From: Thuidium tamariscinum
Taxonomy: Eukaryota > Streptophyta > Bryopsida > Hypnales > Thuidiaceae
Reading direction: 5' to 3'
Length of the DNA: 64,000 bases
Assembly: GCA_947034885.2 (NCBI GenBank)
Contig: OX344749.2
Location: 49,133,682-49,197,681, forward strand
In this document: positions 12,153 to 23,231 of the stretch, piece after piece
How positions within the stretch are numbered: the stretch's first letter is position 1
Layout: each line of letters starts with the position of its first letter
Program-made: the position numbers and the translations under genes
Notes under the pieces: model-generated
Seen by the model: only the letters and a program-made list of their open reading frames with translations
What the model was told of the DNA's origin: nothing
Databases searched by the model: none

Positions 12153-12581
12153 GAGCATCACCACTCGTCCTGCATTTTGGATGACTTCTCTAGGCCGATC
12201 CCCAAATTCGCCCCACTCGTCTTGCATTTTGGATGGCTGGCTTATCCCACCAGCCTGCAAACTTGTATCGGTTGGCATGTCAGGCCCATTTTGCCAGCCA
12301 CCCTCCGGCCTCTTAGCCGGCCTGTAAGACAGTATAGGACAAATATGTTGTGACTCTCCACAACTTCGTGGGGGCTTTCCGCAACTTCAGGATGCAAATT
12401 CAGATCTAAACCACTTCGTAGCCTTCAATTTCGGTACTTATCATTTAATTTTAACCTGTCAAAACATTCGAACTCAGCCTGCTAAGAGGCCATCGGTGGG
12501 GCGTTCTGGATGCAAACTAGATGGTTGGCATAATGCTAGCCAAAGCACCACCCGCATTTTGCCAGGTGGACGGTGATGCTC
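12153..12581. mobile_element. Tourist/PIF-Harbinger-like MITE L1 (429 bp)
   Basis: TIR GAGCATCACCAC at 12153 and its inverse (GGTGATGCTC) ending at 12581, with TAA outside both ends (12150-12152 and 12582-12584). A TWA duplication with GAGCATC-type ends is typical of plant Tourist elements. The element is unusually GC-rich for this window. Inside, 'ccactcgtc(c/t)tgcattttgg' occurs twice (12160 and 12211 regions). Confidence 0.75.
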
Positions 12582-12584
12582 TAA

Positions 12585-12916
12585 GAGCCAGACTCCATCG
12601 AGCAGTCATAGGTCCAGTTTCCGGAGGAAATCAGACCTCCAGGCCGGACCCTCCGGCACCCTCCATTCAAGTTGGACCTCCGGGCCGGACCGTATCGTTG
12701 ACTTACCTGCTGTAAAAAGACTGGCAAGCGAAAACACTGGTGGGCTTGTGTCGCGTAGTGCCTCCGGCAACCCTCCGGCACCTCCAGGATTGTAATTCCA
12801 CTTTGCACGCATTGGAGGCTAGAGGTCCAGGCCGGAGGTCCAGCGTTCAACAATATGCCTGATGGAGCCTCCCGGAGCTCCGATAATCGGACCTCTGGGC
12901 CGATGGAGTCTGGCTC
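12585..12916. mobile_element. Tourist/PIF-Harbinger-like MITE L2 (332 bp), abutting L1
   Basis: TIR GAGCCAGACTCCATCG at 12585-12600, with its exact inverse at 12901-12916. TAA lies on both sides; the left TAA (12582-12584) is shared with L1. The interior is rich in 'ggacctcc' and 'ccctccggcacc' words in both orientations, so the element folds back on itself. The reading frames on both strands come from this GC-rich palindromic sequence. Confidence 0.8.
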
Positions 12917-13330
12917 TAATAAGTTACATAACCCTGGATGCCTTTAACCCTCCCACCAACTTTATATTATTATCCGAACAAACAAAAAATCTTCATATTA
13001 TTATTAGACCCTACATACATGGGGGATGCCAATTGCCAAGTGCTGTGGTGACGGACAGAACTTCATTATTAGGTTAAGCTTATCTCATTTTCCAACCATG
13101 TGCAGACAAACCAGTTGCAAATTTCTATTCCAGGAGGTGTGCTGGAATGATATTTCCACCTTCTCAATGGAATTTGTCCATGTGTTTAAAAATAAAATTT
13201 AAAAATAAAATTTCCACCTTCTATTTTGATTTCCATCAAAAATAGCGGGGTGCACTGCATCTGATGGCTTTGACCTATGAATCGCATGCTACAGGAAATG
13301 CAGGAGTTTGTGGATTCTAATAAATGCACA

Positions 13331-13606
13331 AGGTGGGTACATCCAAAAGTGCCACAAATTGGTACAATGCCTAGTTACTGTTATTATTTAGTTGTTCAGG
13401 TTTTCATATTGTCTTGTTGGCAAGTGAAAACCTGTTCCAGTGCACCGAAGAACACAACATTCGGATACAATATGCACAAGTTATTAAGGGTCAAAGCTTG
13501 TTTATGAAAGTGCCGTCTATAGTTTGTGTACATAACTGATTTTGGAAATGTACACAAACTATGGATGGTGCTTTGAGGGTAGTTGCGCTTTTGGGTGTAC
13601 CCACCT
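13331..13606. mobile_element. TA-H MITE, copy 2 (inverted relative to copy 1)
   Basis: AGGTGGGTACATCCAAAAG at the left and its inverse (CTTTTGGGTGTACCCACCT) at the right end. The right flank is TA (13607-13608); the left flank is CA (13329-13330), read as a decayed TA. The body matches copies 1, 3 and 4 in reverse orientation. It directly abuts a TTAA-C element whose TTAA overlaps its right flank. Confidence 0.85.
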
Positions 13607-13609
13607 TAA

Positions 13610-14183
13610 TCCTAGAGCGTCTCGAATCATGTCCATAATTGACAATTTGGAAAAAATCAGTATAAAGTACTATTTGGAAGAATATTTTGGAATTGTAATA
13701 CAATTAAAAGTTGTCAATTTTGAATTTTAGATTCCATCCGTACGGTTAGATTCTCCAATGCTTTCACCAATATTTTCTATAAATTCTGAAAGAAAAATTT
13801 CAAAATTCCTTCAAAATTCAATTACAAGCAAAATATTACTGTATCATTTTTCAAGTAAAACTTGTTGGAGTGGGTTTGAAATGAGCTTCTCTTCACATGG
13901 TGATTTTTTGAAATTTTTTTGTTCTTTAATTCTTTGACCTCATTTTTGCAAATTTGGTTTTGAACTACAGTCAACGCAAGTCAACCACTTGACGTACTTC
14001 CACATTTGTAATTTAAAAAAAATTATGTACTTTAGAAATACCAAATCCAACCCTTGGATAGAACAAAAACTTCATAAAGAATTTCTCAAAATTAGGATGA
14101 CTTCCATCTCAGCAATAACGAGACAGAAAAATAATTTTGAATCTGTTCAATGCTTAGAAATTGGACGTTGACGCACTTCAGGG
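13610..14183 (+). mobile_element. TTAA-C element, copy 1
   Basis: Bounded by TTAA at 13606-13609 and 14184-14187. The left end TCCTAGAGCGTC and right end GACGCACTTCAGGG are imperfect inverted repeats (consensus CCCTRAAG-CGTC). The whole 574 bp aligns with 26318-26883. In both places it is followed at once by a TTAA-B element, sharing the TTAA. Confidence 0.65.
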
Positions 14184-14187
14184 TTAA

Positions 14188-14460
14188 ATAGCCCCTAGCA
14201 GAAAATTTCCCTTCCATTGTACTTGTACACAATATGCCCTTGAATGTCAAGGGTGTACATTTTGTCTCTAATGAATGATAAAAAAATCTTTCCTTGTAGG
14301 AAAGAAGTGCAACTATTCATCCTCAGTACTAGGGGTGGAAAGGGGACATTTTCTACAAAACTTGGACTTCCAATGAGTATATTTGGCTGATTCAAAGTAG
14401 ACAATGTCACATGGTATCAAAATGCATGATTTGGACGGCCATTAGTCCTTCTTTCAAGGG
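14188..14460 (+). mobile_element. TTAA-B element, copy 1
   Basis: Bounded by TTAA at 14184-14187 and 14461-14464. The right end is TTCAAGGG; the left end is decayed. The interior words 'gcaactattcatcctcagta', 'gacttccaatgagtatattt' and 'tatcaaaatgcatgattt' are shared with copies at 21326-21547, 26888-27116 and 39340-39517, which places it in one family of about 220-270 bp. Confidence 0.65.
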
Positions 14461-14464
14461 TTAA

Positions 14465-14987
<523 letters not shown>

Positions 14988-15339
14988 ACTACAATGACCG
15001 TTGATGATGCTATTTATTTTAGGCATCATTATGCTCTTTAGATGTACGACCAATCAAACAAAATTAATATATAACATGAGCATGTTAACATCAAATGACA
15101 ATTGACACTTGAGCTTCTTTATGTGCATATTGTTCAAACTATTCCCCATTATTCTTTTGTGGTAAGAGAAATTTGATCGTAATCACAATTGAAATCATCT
15201 TTTGGATAGGGTATGAATCATCTACTTATGTCATTTTCATTGATCTCAACACAACCCATCACCTAAAAAAATCTTTGAAAACCAATTTTAAAAAAATTAA
15301 AATTATTTTCTTACATTTATATAGATGCAAAAAGTTTTG

Positions 15340-15820
15340 AATCATTTCGTTTTGATTAATGAGATGAAAGCTATGATGGGTTTTAGTTTTCGGACAATTA
15401 TAGAATCTCTATTTGTGAACAAACTTTGAAGCCTTGTATTTAACTCAATTTTCAATTTAAAAAAAAAATCAAAGAATGTAGATTTTTATTACAATGTTAC
15501 AACCATAATTACAATTGGCATTTTTCAATCCTATAACTTAATTCTTAACAATTTAGTATTTTGAATGATTGTCAATTTTTGTTTTTATGAAAAGTAATTC
15601 TTTTAATTTGCCTAAGCTACCCAAGTTCAGAAATAAACAATATATCATGCAATAATTTTTTAACCATGAAGTCAAAAGTTACGAAAATTATTGGACTTTA
15701 AAAATATTCATTGTTCATACCTTTTATTAAAGTTTGATTCCAAAACATAAAAATATCTAGTCACATATACTTGTCCCAAATTTTTATGTTGCTAGAAAAG
15801 GCAATTTGGTCCTTTAGAGG
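15340..15820 (+). mobile_element. TTAA-A, right-end copy
   Basis: Matches the right half of TTAA-A ('ttttaaccatgaagtcaaaag', 'tatgttgc..aaaaggca', 'ggtcctttagagg') and ends at TTAA 15821-15824. The next bases are CCCTAAC, so another element may start at the same TTAA. The left limit is unclear; 14827, after TTAACCCT, is a possibility. Confidence 0.5.
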
Positions 15821-15824
15821 TTAA

Positions 15825-17570
15825 CCCTAACTTCTAGGAAGTACTTGTGACCACTGACTAGCAGCTTCACTATCCATAACTGTGATTGCTGCCATTTTTC
15901 AATTAGGTTGACAAAGTCACCATCCTTATTTTTAAAAAACAATGACTAGATATAAATGAAAAAGTTTTATATTTATTTTTTAGAAATGAAATCACATGTT
16001 CAATAGAAGCTATAAAATTTCAACCTTTTCAAGAGAACTTTGAAATGACTATGAAGTATGAACTTCTTAAGAAAATAATGAAGAAAAAACATATCAAATA
16101 CAGAATATACTCAAAAAATCTAAAATTTCCCTATAGATGTATTGATGTAGTGCATAACATCTTGGTATAAACCAAAGTTATCTTTTGTCATTATAGAATT
16201 AGAAAATCAACAAACTATGATTATAGGCCCAGAGTTCATATTGCCATAAAATATGAAGACTTAAGAATTTTTCAAAATTTTCAGTTATTATAGAAAGTGA
16301 AATTAATAAGCTTTATTTTTTTGGTTGATTGTGAGCTTCCATTTCGTCACCTAGGATTCACTGTTCATTTTTTCTAATTATTTGCAAAATGAAATGTGGA
16401 AAATAGTGCAAAAAATCCAAAAAAGATTGTAAAATCAAAATAAATATATTACATATCAATATAGTATTTGGTCATATTTTAGAACCAGATTGCGTCTATA
16501 AATAGATTAAAAACCACAAAATCATGATATTTAGCAACCTTTAATAGAATTGTTCAAAATGGTATAGCCTACTATGCACGTGACAAAAAATGACTAAATT
16601 TGTTAGAAAAAACTTGGTGAAAATCCTAGAGCCTAATTTCATGAATAGGATTCAAATTCCTAGTCAAATTCTTAGATTTTGTAGAAACCCCAATTATTAA
16701 TTTGTAGGTTGAAGAAATTCACGATAGACTAGTAGAAGGAATTTACAACTAGAAGATGATATTTTAGGACTAAAACTACACTAGGAATTCAAACAAGAAA
16801 TTGCTTTGCCAAGATTCTTTTTTGTATAAAAGATTTTTTGAAATTCAATAATGGAAGGAGGTAGCAAGATTTATTTCACCATTGACAATCATGCAGAAGC
16901 AAGGAGATGGGCTTGCACATCCTTTGTGAAATTTTGTGAGAGATTCCACAAAAAAATTTAAATTTCTAATACTCAAAAGATGTTTTTTCAGATGGTCAAC
17001 TACTTTAACTTCCGATGGGAAATTCCTAGAATTTACCCTGGTTGCAATAAAATCTCACTAAAAATTAGAGTAGCTTTTTTATATTAATAATATGCTCCAA
17101 TAAATTTCAAAACATTCCAATAGCCAAAAGTGCCCAAATTGGCAAGATTCTCCAATTATTGGCAAATTTAAAGATTATGATAGAGTTTGACAAACACTTT
17201 GAAAGCATACAAAATTAGAATGAGGTCAAAGTGGGGTCTTCTCTTACCCCCTCATACCTACAAAAGATCCTAGACTAGTTACTTTTCTCAGAAAAGTCAA
17301 ACTTCAATAGTTGGATATTCACCACTTTATGGGGTTAAATTGGCATCAAGTTCCATTATGTTTTTTGTGATGAAAATGGAGGAGAGAGGTCTTTAGCACC
17401 AAAAATGGCCTTCTAAAGCCAATGGCACAATCCATTTGTATTTTGGACTCTTTCTCTAAAAGTAAAATTTTTGGTCCAATTTAGAAAGTCAAAATTAATA
17501 ATTTAGGGTGAAAATCCTAAATGATAAGATTACTACAAAGAAATGAGAGGAGGCAAATGCCCTTGGGAGA
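15825..17570. other. No gene seen; AT-rich intergenic DNA
   Basis: No recognisable coding sequence. 'cactttatggggttaaattggcatcaag' (17321-17348, split here only for description) resembles 20433-20460, a short shared fragment of unknown nature. Confidence 0.4.
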
Positions 17571-17980
17571 GTATTTAAGGTCACCCCTTCTCCTCTCTTT
17601 TCACCCTTTGTGGCCATTTTTTGGCATTCTAACACCATGGTCCATTCCTATGAACTTTTTGGCTATTTTTGAGGCAAAGTTGCAAACATGAGCATATTTG
17701 GAGCATTTCAAGTTTTATTGTTTGTGTTTTTGCAAGATTTGAAAGACATCACGGTCCCTTCAAATCCTACTAACCTTTGTTGTTTTTTGTTGTGCTTTAT
17801 TTTCTAACTTGTTGAAGTCCTTGCAAGTTTTTGTTGAAGTTTTTGTGCATTGACTTCAACCGTTTTGTTGAAGTTGTGTTTTTGGTTAAATTGTGTACAA
17901 ATCCTAGAATTTACCCCCCCCCCCCTTTACCTTGGTGATGTCACTTAGGGGGGGGTCTCTAGTGCTTGATTTTGAAGTGT
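17571..17980. other. T-rich stretch with TATA-like start and C/G tracts
   Basis: 'gtatttaagg' (17571-17580) followed by a pyrimidine-rich run resembles a plant core promoter, but no open frame follows. A C tract (17917-17927) and a G tract (17949-17956) could pair around a 21-nt loop. Confidence 0.25.
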
Positions 17981-17981
17981 T

Positions 17982-18110
17982 TTTGTACTAACAAACTTGT
18001 GCTAGTATGTGTTTGTACGTAAATTTCACATCAACATTTTGAACTAATAAACTTGTACTAATTCGTGTTTGTATATAAAATTTATACCAACATTTTGTAC
18101 TAATAAATGT
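17982..18110. repeat. 56-bp tandem repeat, two full units and a partial third
   Basis: Units start at 17982, 18038 and 18094, each opening with TTTG(T/A)ACTAA(C/T)AAA and containing 'gtgtttgta'. The second differs from the first by scattered substitutions, and the third is truncated. Confidence 0.6.
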
Positions 18111-18407
18111 TGTAGTTCTTCAATATTTGTACTAATACTTGTTTTGTCGAGCTTTGTATTTAGTTTTTTGTAAGTCCAATTTGGGACAATGAAGTTTTAA
18201 TCTTAAGACTCGGATTTGTTGTAGAATTCTTGTGATTTTCCAAAATATGGCGAAGCTTCAACTTATAGAACAAATCCCAAGATAATAGTAGACATAAATT
18301 ACAATTAGAATCTCATTTAGTTTTGAAGAGTTGAGAAGAGAAACCAAGATAGTATGAGTTTTTTATACTGAAATTAGAATTCCATTGGCATTCAAAGCTT
18401 TAATTAA

Positions 18408-19635
18408 ACCCTAAAGGTATTAGAGGATTTTTGAGGCCATTAGAAGACTGCGGGTGTCCGGACTGTAGGAAAACAGTTTCTGTCGTGTGAATAGAAATCC
18501 AACGTGGTCGAGAGAGTGCCACGTCATTATTATTATTTTTTTTGAAAATTTTTTGGACTTTTTTTTTCATATTTCTGGTCCCCAATTTTTTTTTTTTTGA
18601 AATTTTTTTGGGTAAATGCTGGCCTAATAGCGGCCAGCAATTACTGGAACAGTTTTGGGGAACAGCCCCGAAACGGCCCTTTGGAGGCCTCAAATCCCCT
18701 CTAATGGTTTTTGACTATGTTTTCACCAAAACCGCTCCTAAACTATCATTTCTAGGACAACTACCAAATTTTTGGAAAAAAACATTTTTGGAATAATGTG
18801 ACGGTAAAAACTTTTAGTGCACTAGTTTAACAACATGAGAAAAAATTTCTGAAATTTTCATCATGTAGATTGCAAGATATTAGTGTTAGAAGTTACAAAA
18901 ATCCTTTTTTTACCATTGTGGAAATCCGGGCAGTTGTATTTCAAAAGGTCACAATTGTATGAAAAAATGTCCAAAATGATTGTTACTCTTTAGATTCATT
19001 CTTTAGTTCAAGTTCGCTACATGCTTTAAAATTTTCAAATCATTTGAAATTGTACAACATATACGAAAAAAATAGTAAGTAGAAAGTAGAGAATGATTCA
19101 AAATACTAAATTGTTAACAACTTACTTATTAAATTCAAAATTGCCAATAGCAATGGTTGTAATGTTGTAATAAACAATCTACACACAATATTTTTATTTT
19201 TTTGCAAAAATATTAAAAATTGAATTAAATAAAGGACTTCAAAGTTTATTTTAGAGTAGACATTCCATAACTTTCTACAAATTACCCACAAACTAAAACT
19301 CATAACTTTCATCTTATTAATTCAAATGGCATGATTCAAAGCATTCCATGTCTATATAAATCTGAAGAACAAGTTTTGAATTTTTATTTCAAGAAAAGTG
19401 ATTTTAAGAGAAGTTTTTTAAGCTGTCCAGGCTGCCTGCTAAATAGAAAAAATCACATATCATGCAATAACTTTTTAACCATGTAGTCAAAAGTTGTGAA
19501 AGTTGTTGGAACTTAAAGCTACTCCTTGGGCGGATGTTTGGAAAAAATTTCAAAGAAAAAAAAGAAAAACTCCATCCATAGTGAGTTGCCTAAAGTTGCT
19601 ATGTTGTCAAAAAATGCAGTTTGGTCCTTTAGGGG
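18408..19635 (+). mobile_element. TTAA-A long copy (about 1.23 kb)
   Basis: TTAA at 18404-18407 and 19636-19639; ends ACCCTAAAGG and GGTCCTTTAGGGG. Three modules: a TTAA-D-like segment (18408-18714) with a local hairpin around 'ggccagcaatt'; the common TTAA-A left body starting 'ttttgactatgttttcacc' (18709); and the right end that forms both arms of the fold-back at 4847-5587. The interior is shared with 25574-26240, 23930-24690, 32505-33033 and (inverted) 33460-33972. It has no intact coding sequence. Confidence 0.7.
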
Positions 19636-19697
19636 TTAAAACTACTCTAAGTTGTGCTTTTAGTTCCCAAAAGTTTTAGAAGAATACCACCCTAGTA

Positions 19698-20085
19698 AGG
19701 TAGAAACACCCATTTCCGTCCCTGTACCTATTCTTGGATTCTAGAGTACCACTAAATCTGTCCATAAGCATTCATTAAAGCGTCCGACAAATGTTGAATT
19801 CTAATTTGCTGACGCAGTTGTAAGACACATGTACAGTTTTCATTCACTGACAACTGATTTCAGCAGGTGTTCAATTAAAGGTACACCTATGGGATGGTTC
19901 CAGTGGTCTTGGGAGCCAACACTTTGGAAATTTATAGAAATTACATACTGATTCTGAAAATTTCAATTTTTTTTTTAATATTCATGATTTTCACTCGCTA
20001 ATACTAGAAAAATAGTCAGTTTTAGAAAATGTTGCCTCCAACTATGCTGAATTCCTTATTTGGACGGTTTTGGGTGTTTCCACTG
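19698..20085. mobile_element. TA-I mariner-like MITE, copy 2 (388 bp)
   Basis: TA on both sides (19696-19697 and 20086-20087). The right terminus read inward is CAGTGGAAACACCCAAAACC; the left is AGGTAGAAACACCCATTTCC. Complete and uninterrupted, so it supplies the empty-site sequence for the TA-H insertion in copy 1. Confidence 0.8.
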
Positions 20086-20209
20086 TAGTGTGTTTTTTTA
20101 ATTCAAAATTTTGGGTGCAAACCCATAAACGTTTATGTTAGCACTGAGTCTTCAAAAATATTACTTTAAAGTTGACCTTTCATATTCCACAAAAATCAAT
20201 AAAAATATA

Positions 20210-20420
20210 TGAACTAGGATCGGAAGCAGTTGCGGCCAATCGGACTGAACCAGTAACCTGGCTTACCGGCCAAAGGAAGCCACTCAGTACGGTCCAGCAA
20301 GGAAGTGCAGTTGTTTCCCCCACCTAAGCACCCAGTCAGCAACCCACGGGAGGGGTTCGTCCATTGAAGAGCCTCCACGTCATCAACTAATTGGAAGTCG
20401 CATCCATATAGTGGTGCATC
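20210..20420. other. GC-rich patch of unknown nature
   Basis: About 200 bp clearly richer in G/C than its surroundings. It contains 'ggggttcgtcc', faintly like a tRNA B box, but no matching A box, cloverleaf or open frame was found. Confidence 0.3.
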
Positions 20421-20429
20421 AATTCAAAG

Positions 20430-21130
20430 TCGACACTTTTATGGCTTAAATTGACATCAAGAGTAAATAGCAAGAAATGACCCCAACACTATTGACAAAG
20501 GTGATTTGAGGATCAACCATCTTCTTTATGAAGAAGAAATATTCCATTTTGAGAGTTAGCAATTCATATAGAAGAAATATGACTACAAACAAAATGCCTG
20601 GTTATGGGATCAAGATGATCAATAAGATCTTGTTACGAAATGTTTCTATATGTTTTTTTAAACTTAATTTATTCAAATTTGAATAAGATTGCATTTAGAC
20701 AATGCAAAACTTCACTTAATGATGCTTTCCTTCAAATATAACTAGTATTATACAAAATCACTAAAATTGATAATTTCAACCAAACCAAATTCATGTAGCT
20801 ATTCCAACCACTAAATGAAATTGGAAGAAATAAAACACTCTTTGCAGGATTGAAAGGATTAGGTAAGGTAGCTTGATTCTATACCAATCATTGACCTAAT
20901 ACTACTCAAATGTAGGACCCTCATTGATTTTAGAGTGAGAATCTATTACAGTAGAATATGCCTTAGCTTCACATTAGAAGGCATGTACTACTATCATAGA
21001 TTTCTTTTCTAGAATCAACAAGGGTTTTATATTTTAGTGATATTAGATCAATGTTTGGTGTTAAGTTAAATTGCATTAGATTGATATGGATCATGCAATA
21101 AATTAACCTGTAAACATTGACACAAACATT
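20430..21130. other. No gene seen; AT-rich DNA
   Basis: Contains a fragment (20866-20925, 'cattgac.taatac..ctcaaatgtagg') also present at 63598-63656. Otherwise nothing recognised. Confidence 0.4.
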
Positions 21131-21139
21131 TAGTGTCCA

Positions 21140-21321
21140 ATGCCAATGAATTAGTATCTTTCTAGGTGGGACGAAAGTGCAAATAATTATTCTCTAAATT
21201 TTGTATAGATAGGGGAGATCTTTTATAGTAGTTTGCCTTCCAATGAGTGTTTTCTAATTTCTTAAACCAGTGATTCTCATGGCATCAAAATTGATGATTT
21301 TTGTAGTCATTAGTTTGTCCT
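21140..21321 (+). mobile_element. TTAA-B element, degraded copy
   Basis: Shares 'gcaaataattattctc', 'gccttccaatgagtgtttt' and 'catggcatcaaaatt.atgatt' with other TTAA-B copies. It ends at TTAA 21322-21325, which is also the left boundary of the next, better preserved copy, so the two stand head to tail. Confidence 0.5.
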
Positions 21322-21325
21322 TTAA

Positions 21326-21547
21326 CCCTTAAACGTCAAGGGAAACTTTTTGCGTCTAATGAATGACGAAGAATCTTCCCTTGTAGGACAGAAGTGCAAC
21401 TATTCATTCTGACTATGAGGAGTAAAAAGGAGAGATCTTCTACAGTACTTTGACTTCCAATGAGTATATTTGGCTTATTCAAAGTAGATGATGTCAAATG
21501 GTATCAAAATGCATGATTTCCACAGCCACCAATCCACCATTCAAGGG
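21326..21547 (+). mobile_element. TTAA-B element, copy 3 (222 bp)
   Basis: TTAA at 21322-21325 and 21548-21551; left end CCCTTAAACGTC, right end CCATTCAAGGG. The interior matches 26888-27116 throughout. Confidence 0.7.
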
Positions 21548-21551
21548 TTAA

Positions 21552-22265
21552 AAGTTAATTGGATCACATTCATTTAGCATTCATTTAGTCTAGCATTGTG
21601 ATGCCCCCACGAACACCCCCCTCAATAAGGTTGTGTCAATGAACCACATACCCAGATGATAAGCTTGGGATTATTCTATTTCTGAAAATATTAGAAAAAA
21701 CCTTGTGCTCAATACTCAATTGTTTTCATAAATAAGACTAGGCCAATGCTAACAAAACAAAACAAAATACGATAAATGATTCTCTTTTCCAATCCAATAA
21801 AATTTCCCCAATCATTTTTTGACATCTATTTGTAGAAACAAGTTTTTCACCTCACGTGCTCTCACCTACCAATATTAATAAGAACCCGTATTACGTGCAC
21901 CTGAAATTTTACGGTGACCTCGTGTACCAAACGTATTGATTTCCAGTGGCCATTTCACGCCCACTTACGGTCCTTGACGAGTACGCATCAATTTCCCTGT
22001 GCACGTTCCATGTGCCCGACCAGGATTTGTTTGTTTGTTGTTCGACTCGTCCAAAGTGACAACAACATATTTCCGCTCAAAGTTACGGAGTATTAAACCG
22101 ACCGCTCGGCTCGTCAGTAAAATTGGCAGGAATTGCAGCGAGATATGAAGGTGTCATGGTGTTCTGCGACACCGGACAGAATGTTTTGAAGGCCCGTGTC
22201 CTCGCTTTTGGTGGCCAGGACTGAAGGTGTTGGTTTTTGTTTTTGTTTTTTTGTGGTTTTTCATT
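21552..22265. other. No gene recognised; GC-richer patch at 21850-22240
   Basis: The 21850-22240 stretch has ACGT words (CACGTG at 21853 region, TTACGTGC at 21892 region) and balanced composition like a promoter or 5' region. The frames after possible ATGs close within a few codons, so no gene is called. Confidence 0.3.
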
Positions 22266-22270
22266 TTTTT

Positions 22271-22322
22271 TAATATTTTTAATATTTTTAATATTTTATA
22301 TATATATATATATATATATAAA
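22271..22322. repeat. AT-rich microsatellite
   Basis: Three 'taatattttt'-type units followed by (TA)n up to 22321. Confidence 0.7.
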
Positions 22323-22992
22323 ATTTTACAGAAATAAACGCAAACTTGACTGAAGTTTTTAACTTACCTGATGAACTTCAGTGAGGGAACAACATGAGTG
22401 GTGGCAGCACCTGCAGGAGGTTCTGGAGGAGTACTAGGATTTGTAACTTGTATGCCTTTTGTTATATTTTTATATTTTTTGGTATCTTGGAAATACAATA
22501 TGAAAAATAATTCATTTGTCCATTATTTCCAAACAAAATAATTCATTTGTTTTACATTCGGTTGCACTTGTATCTATTAATGGCCATAAACTATATCATA
22601 TAAAATTTACATTTCATGGAACCATCACGTGTGGATTCATAAAAGAATGGGTCCTAAACAAATGATGCACAATGATGATCTTGTTTGGGTTGGAAGTAAG
22701 AATTTCCAGATTCTCACATGTCTCCTCATCATAGTTTTAAGTTTCAATGCTAAAACAATCATTTGGGGTTTTAAGGTAAGGTATATTATGTGCACCTGAT
22801 TACAACAACCCCCTACATTTTTTTTATTTCTACACAAAAAAATAAAGGAAATATTTACTGCTGGATGACAATTACAAGACTCCAGCAGCACGTGGCCTGG
22901 GGCAATAAGTTAGTTATTTGTGTCCCAAAAAAGAAAAAAGAAAAGAGCCAATGTAAGTCGCTGTTAACTTAGAAGTCATCCTACAATGCAAA

Positions 22993-23168
22993 GGGGTGTT
23001 TCACACTATGGCCGTCTAAGTTGAAAGGCCGTCAATTCCACCAATTAGATTTGAGAAACAATGATTTTCTCCACGGTTTTCTCAAATCTGACTGGTGAAA
23101 ATTGGTGATGGTTTTAGTGTGAAACGCCCCTAAATTCAAATGGTGACGGCCATAGTGTGAAACACCCC
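22993..23168. mobile_element. Tourist-like MITE J, copy 1 (176 bp)
   Basis: TIR GGGGTGTTTCACACTATGGC at the left and its inverse ending at 23168. The right flank is TAA and the left flank AAA. The right terminus is partly duplicated in tandem ('gtgtgaaacgcccctaaattc' then 'gtgtgaaacacccctaaattc', each 21 bp, periods around 23117-23173). Related to 29381-29952. Confidence 0.7.
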
Positions 23169-23231
23169 TAAATTCGTAATACACTATTCATTTTGGATGA
23201 CTTCTTGTACAACATGGAATTTTTGTTTAAC

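Noticed and set aside
12521-12853. Overlapping frames on both strands in GC-rich DNA
   Set aside because: They are consequences of the GC-rich palindromic Tourist elements L1 and L2.
17917-17956. C-tract/G-tract hairpin as a regulatory structure
   Set aside because: The stem consists of homopolymers only, with no gene or conserved partner nearby.
20210-20420. tRNA or SINE in the GC-rich patch
   Set aside because: A weak B-box-like word only; no A box, cloverleaf or poly(A)/T end.
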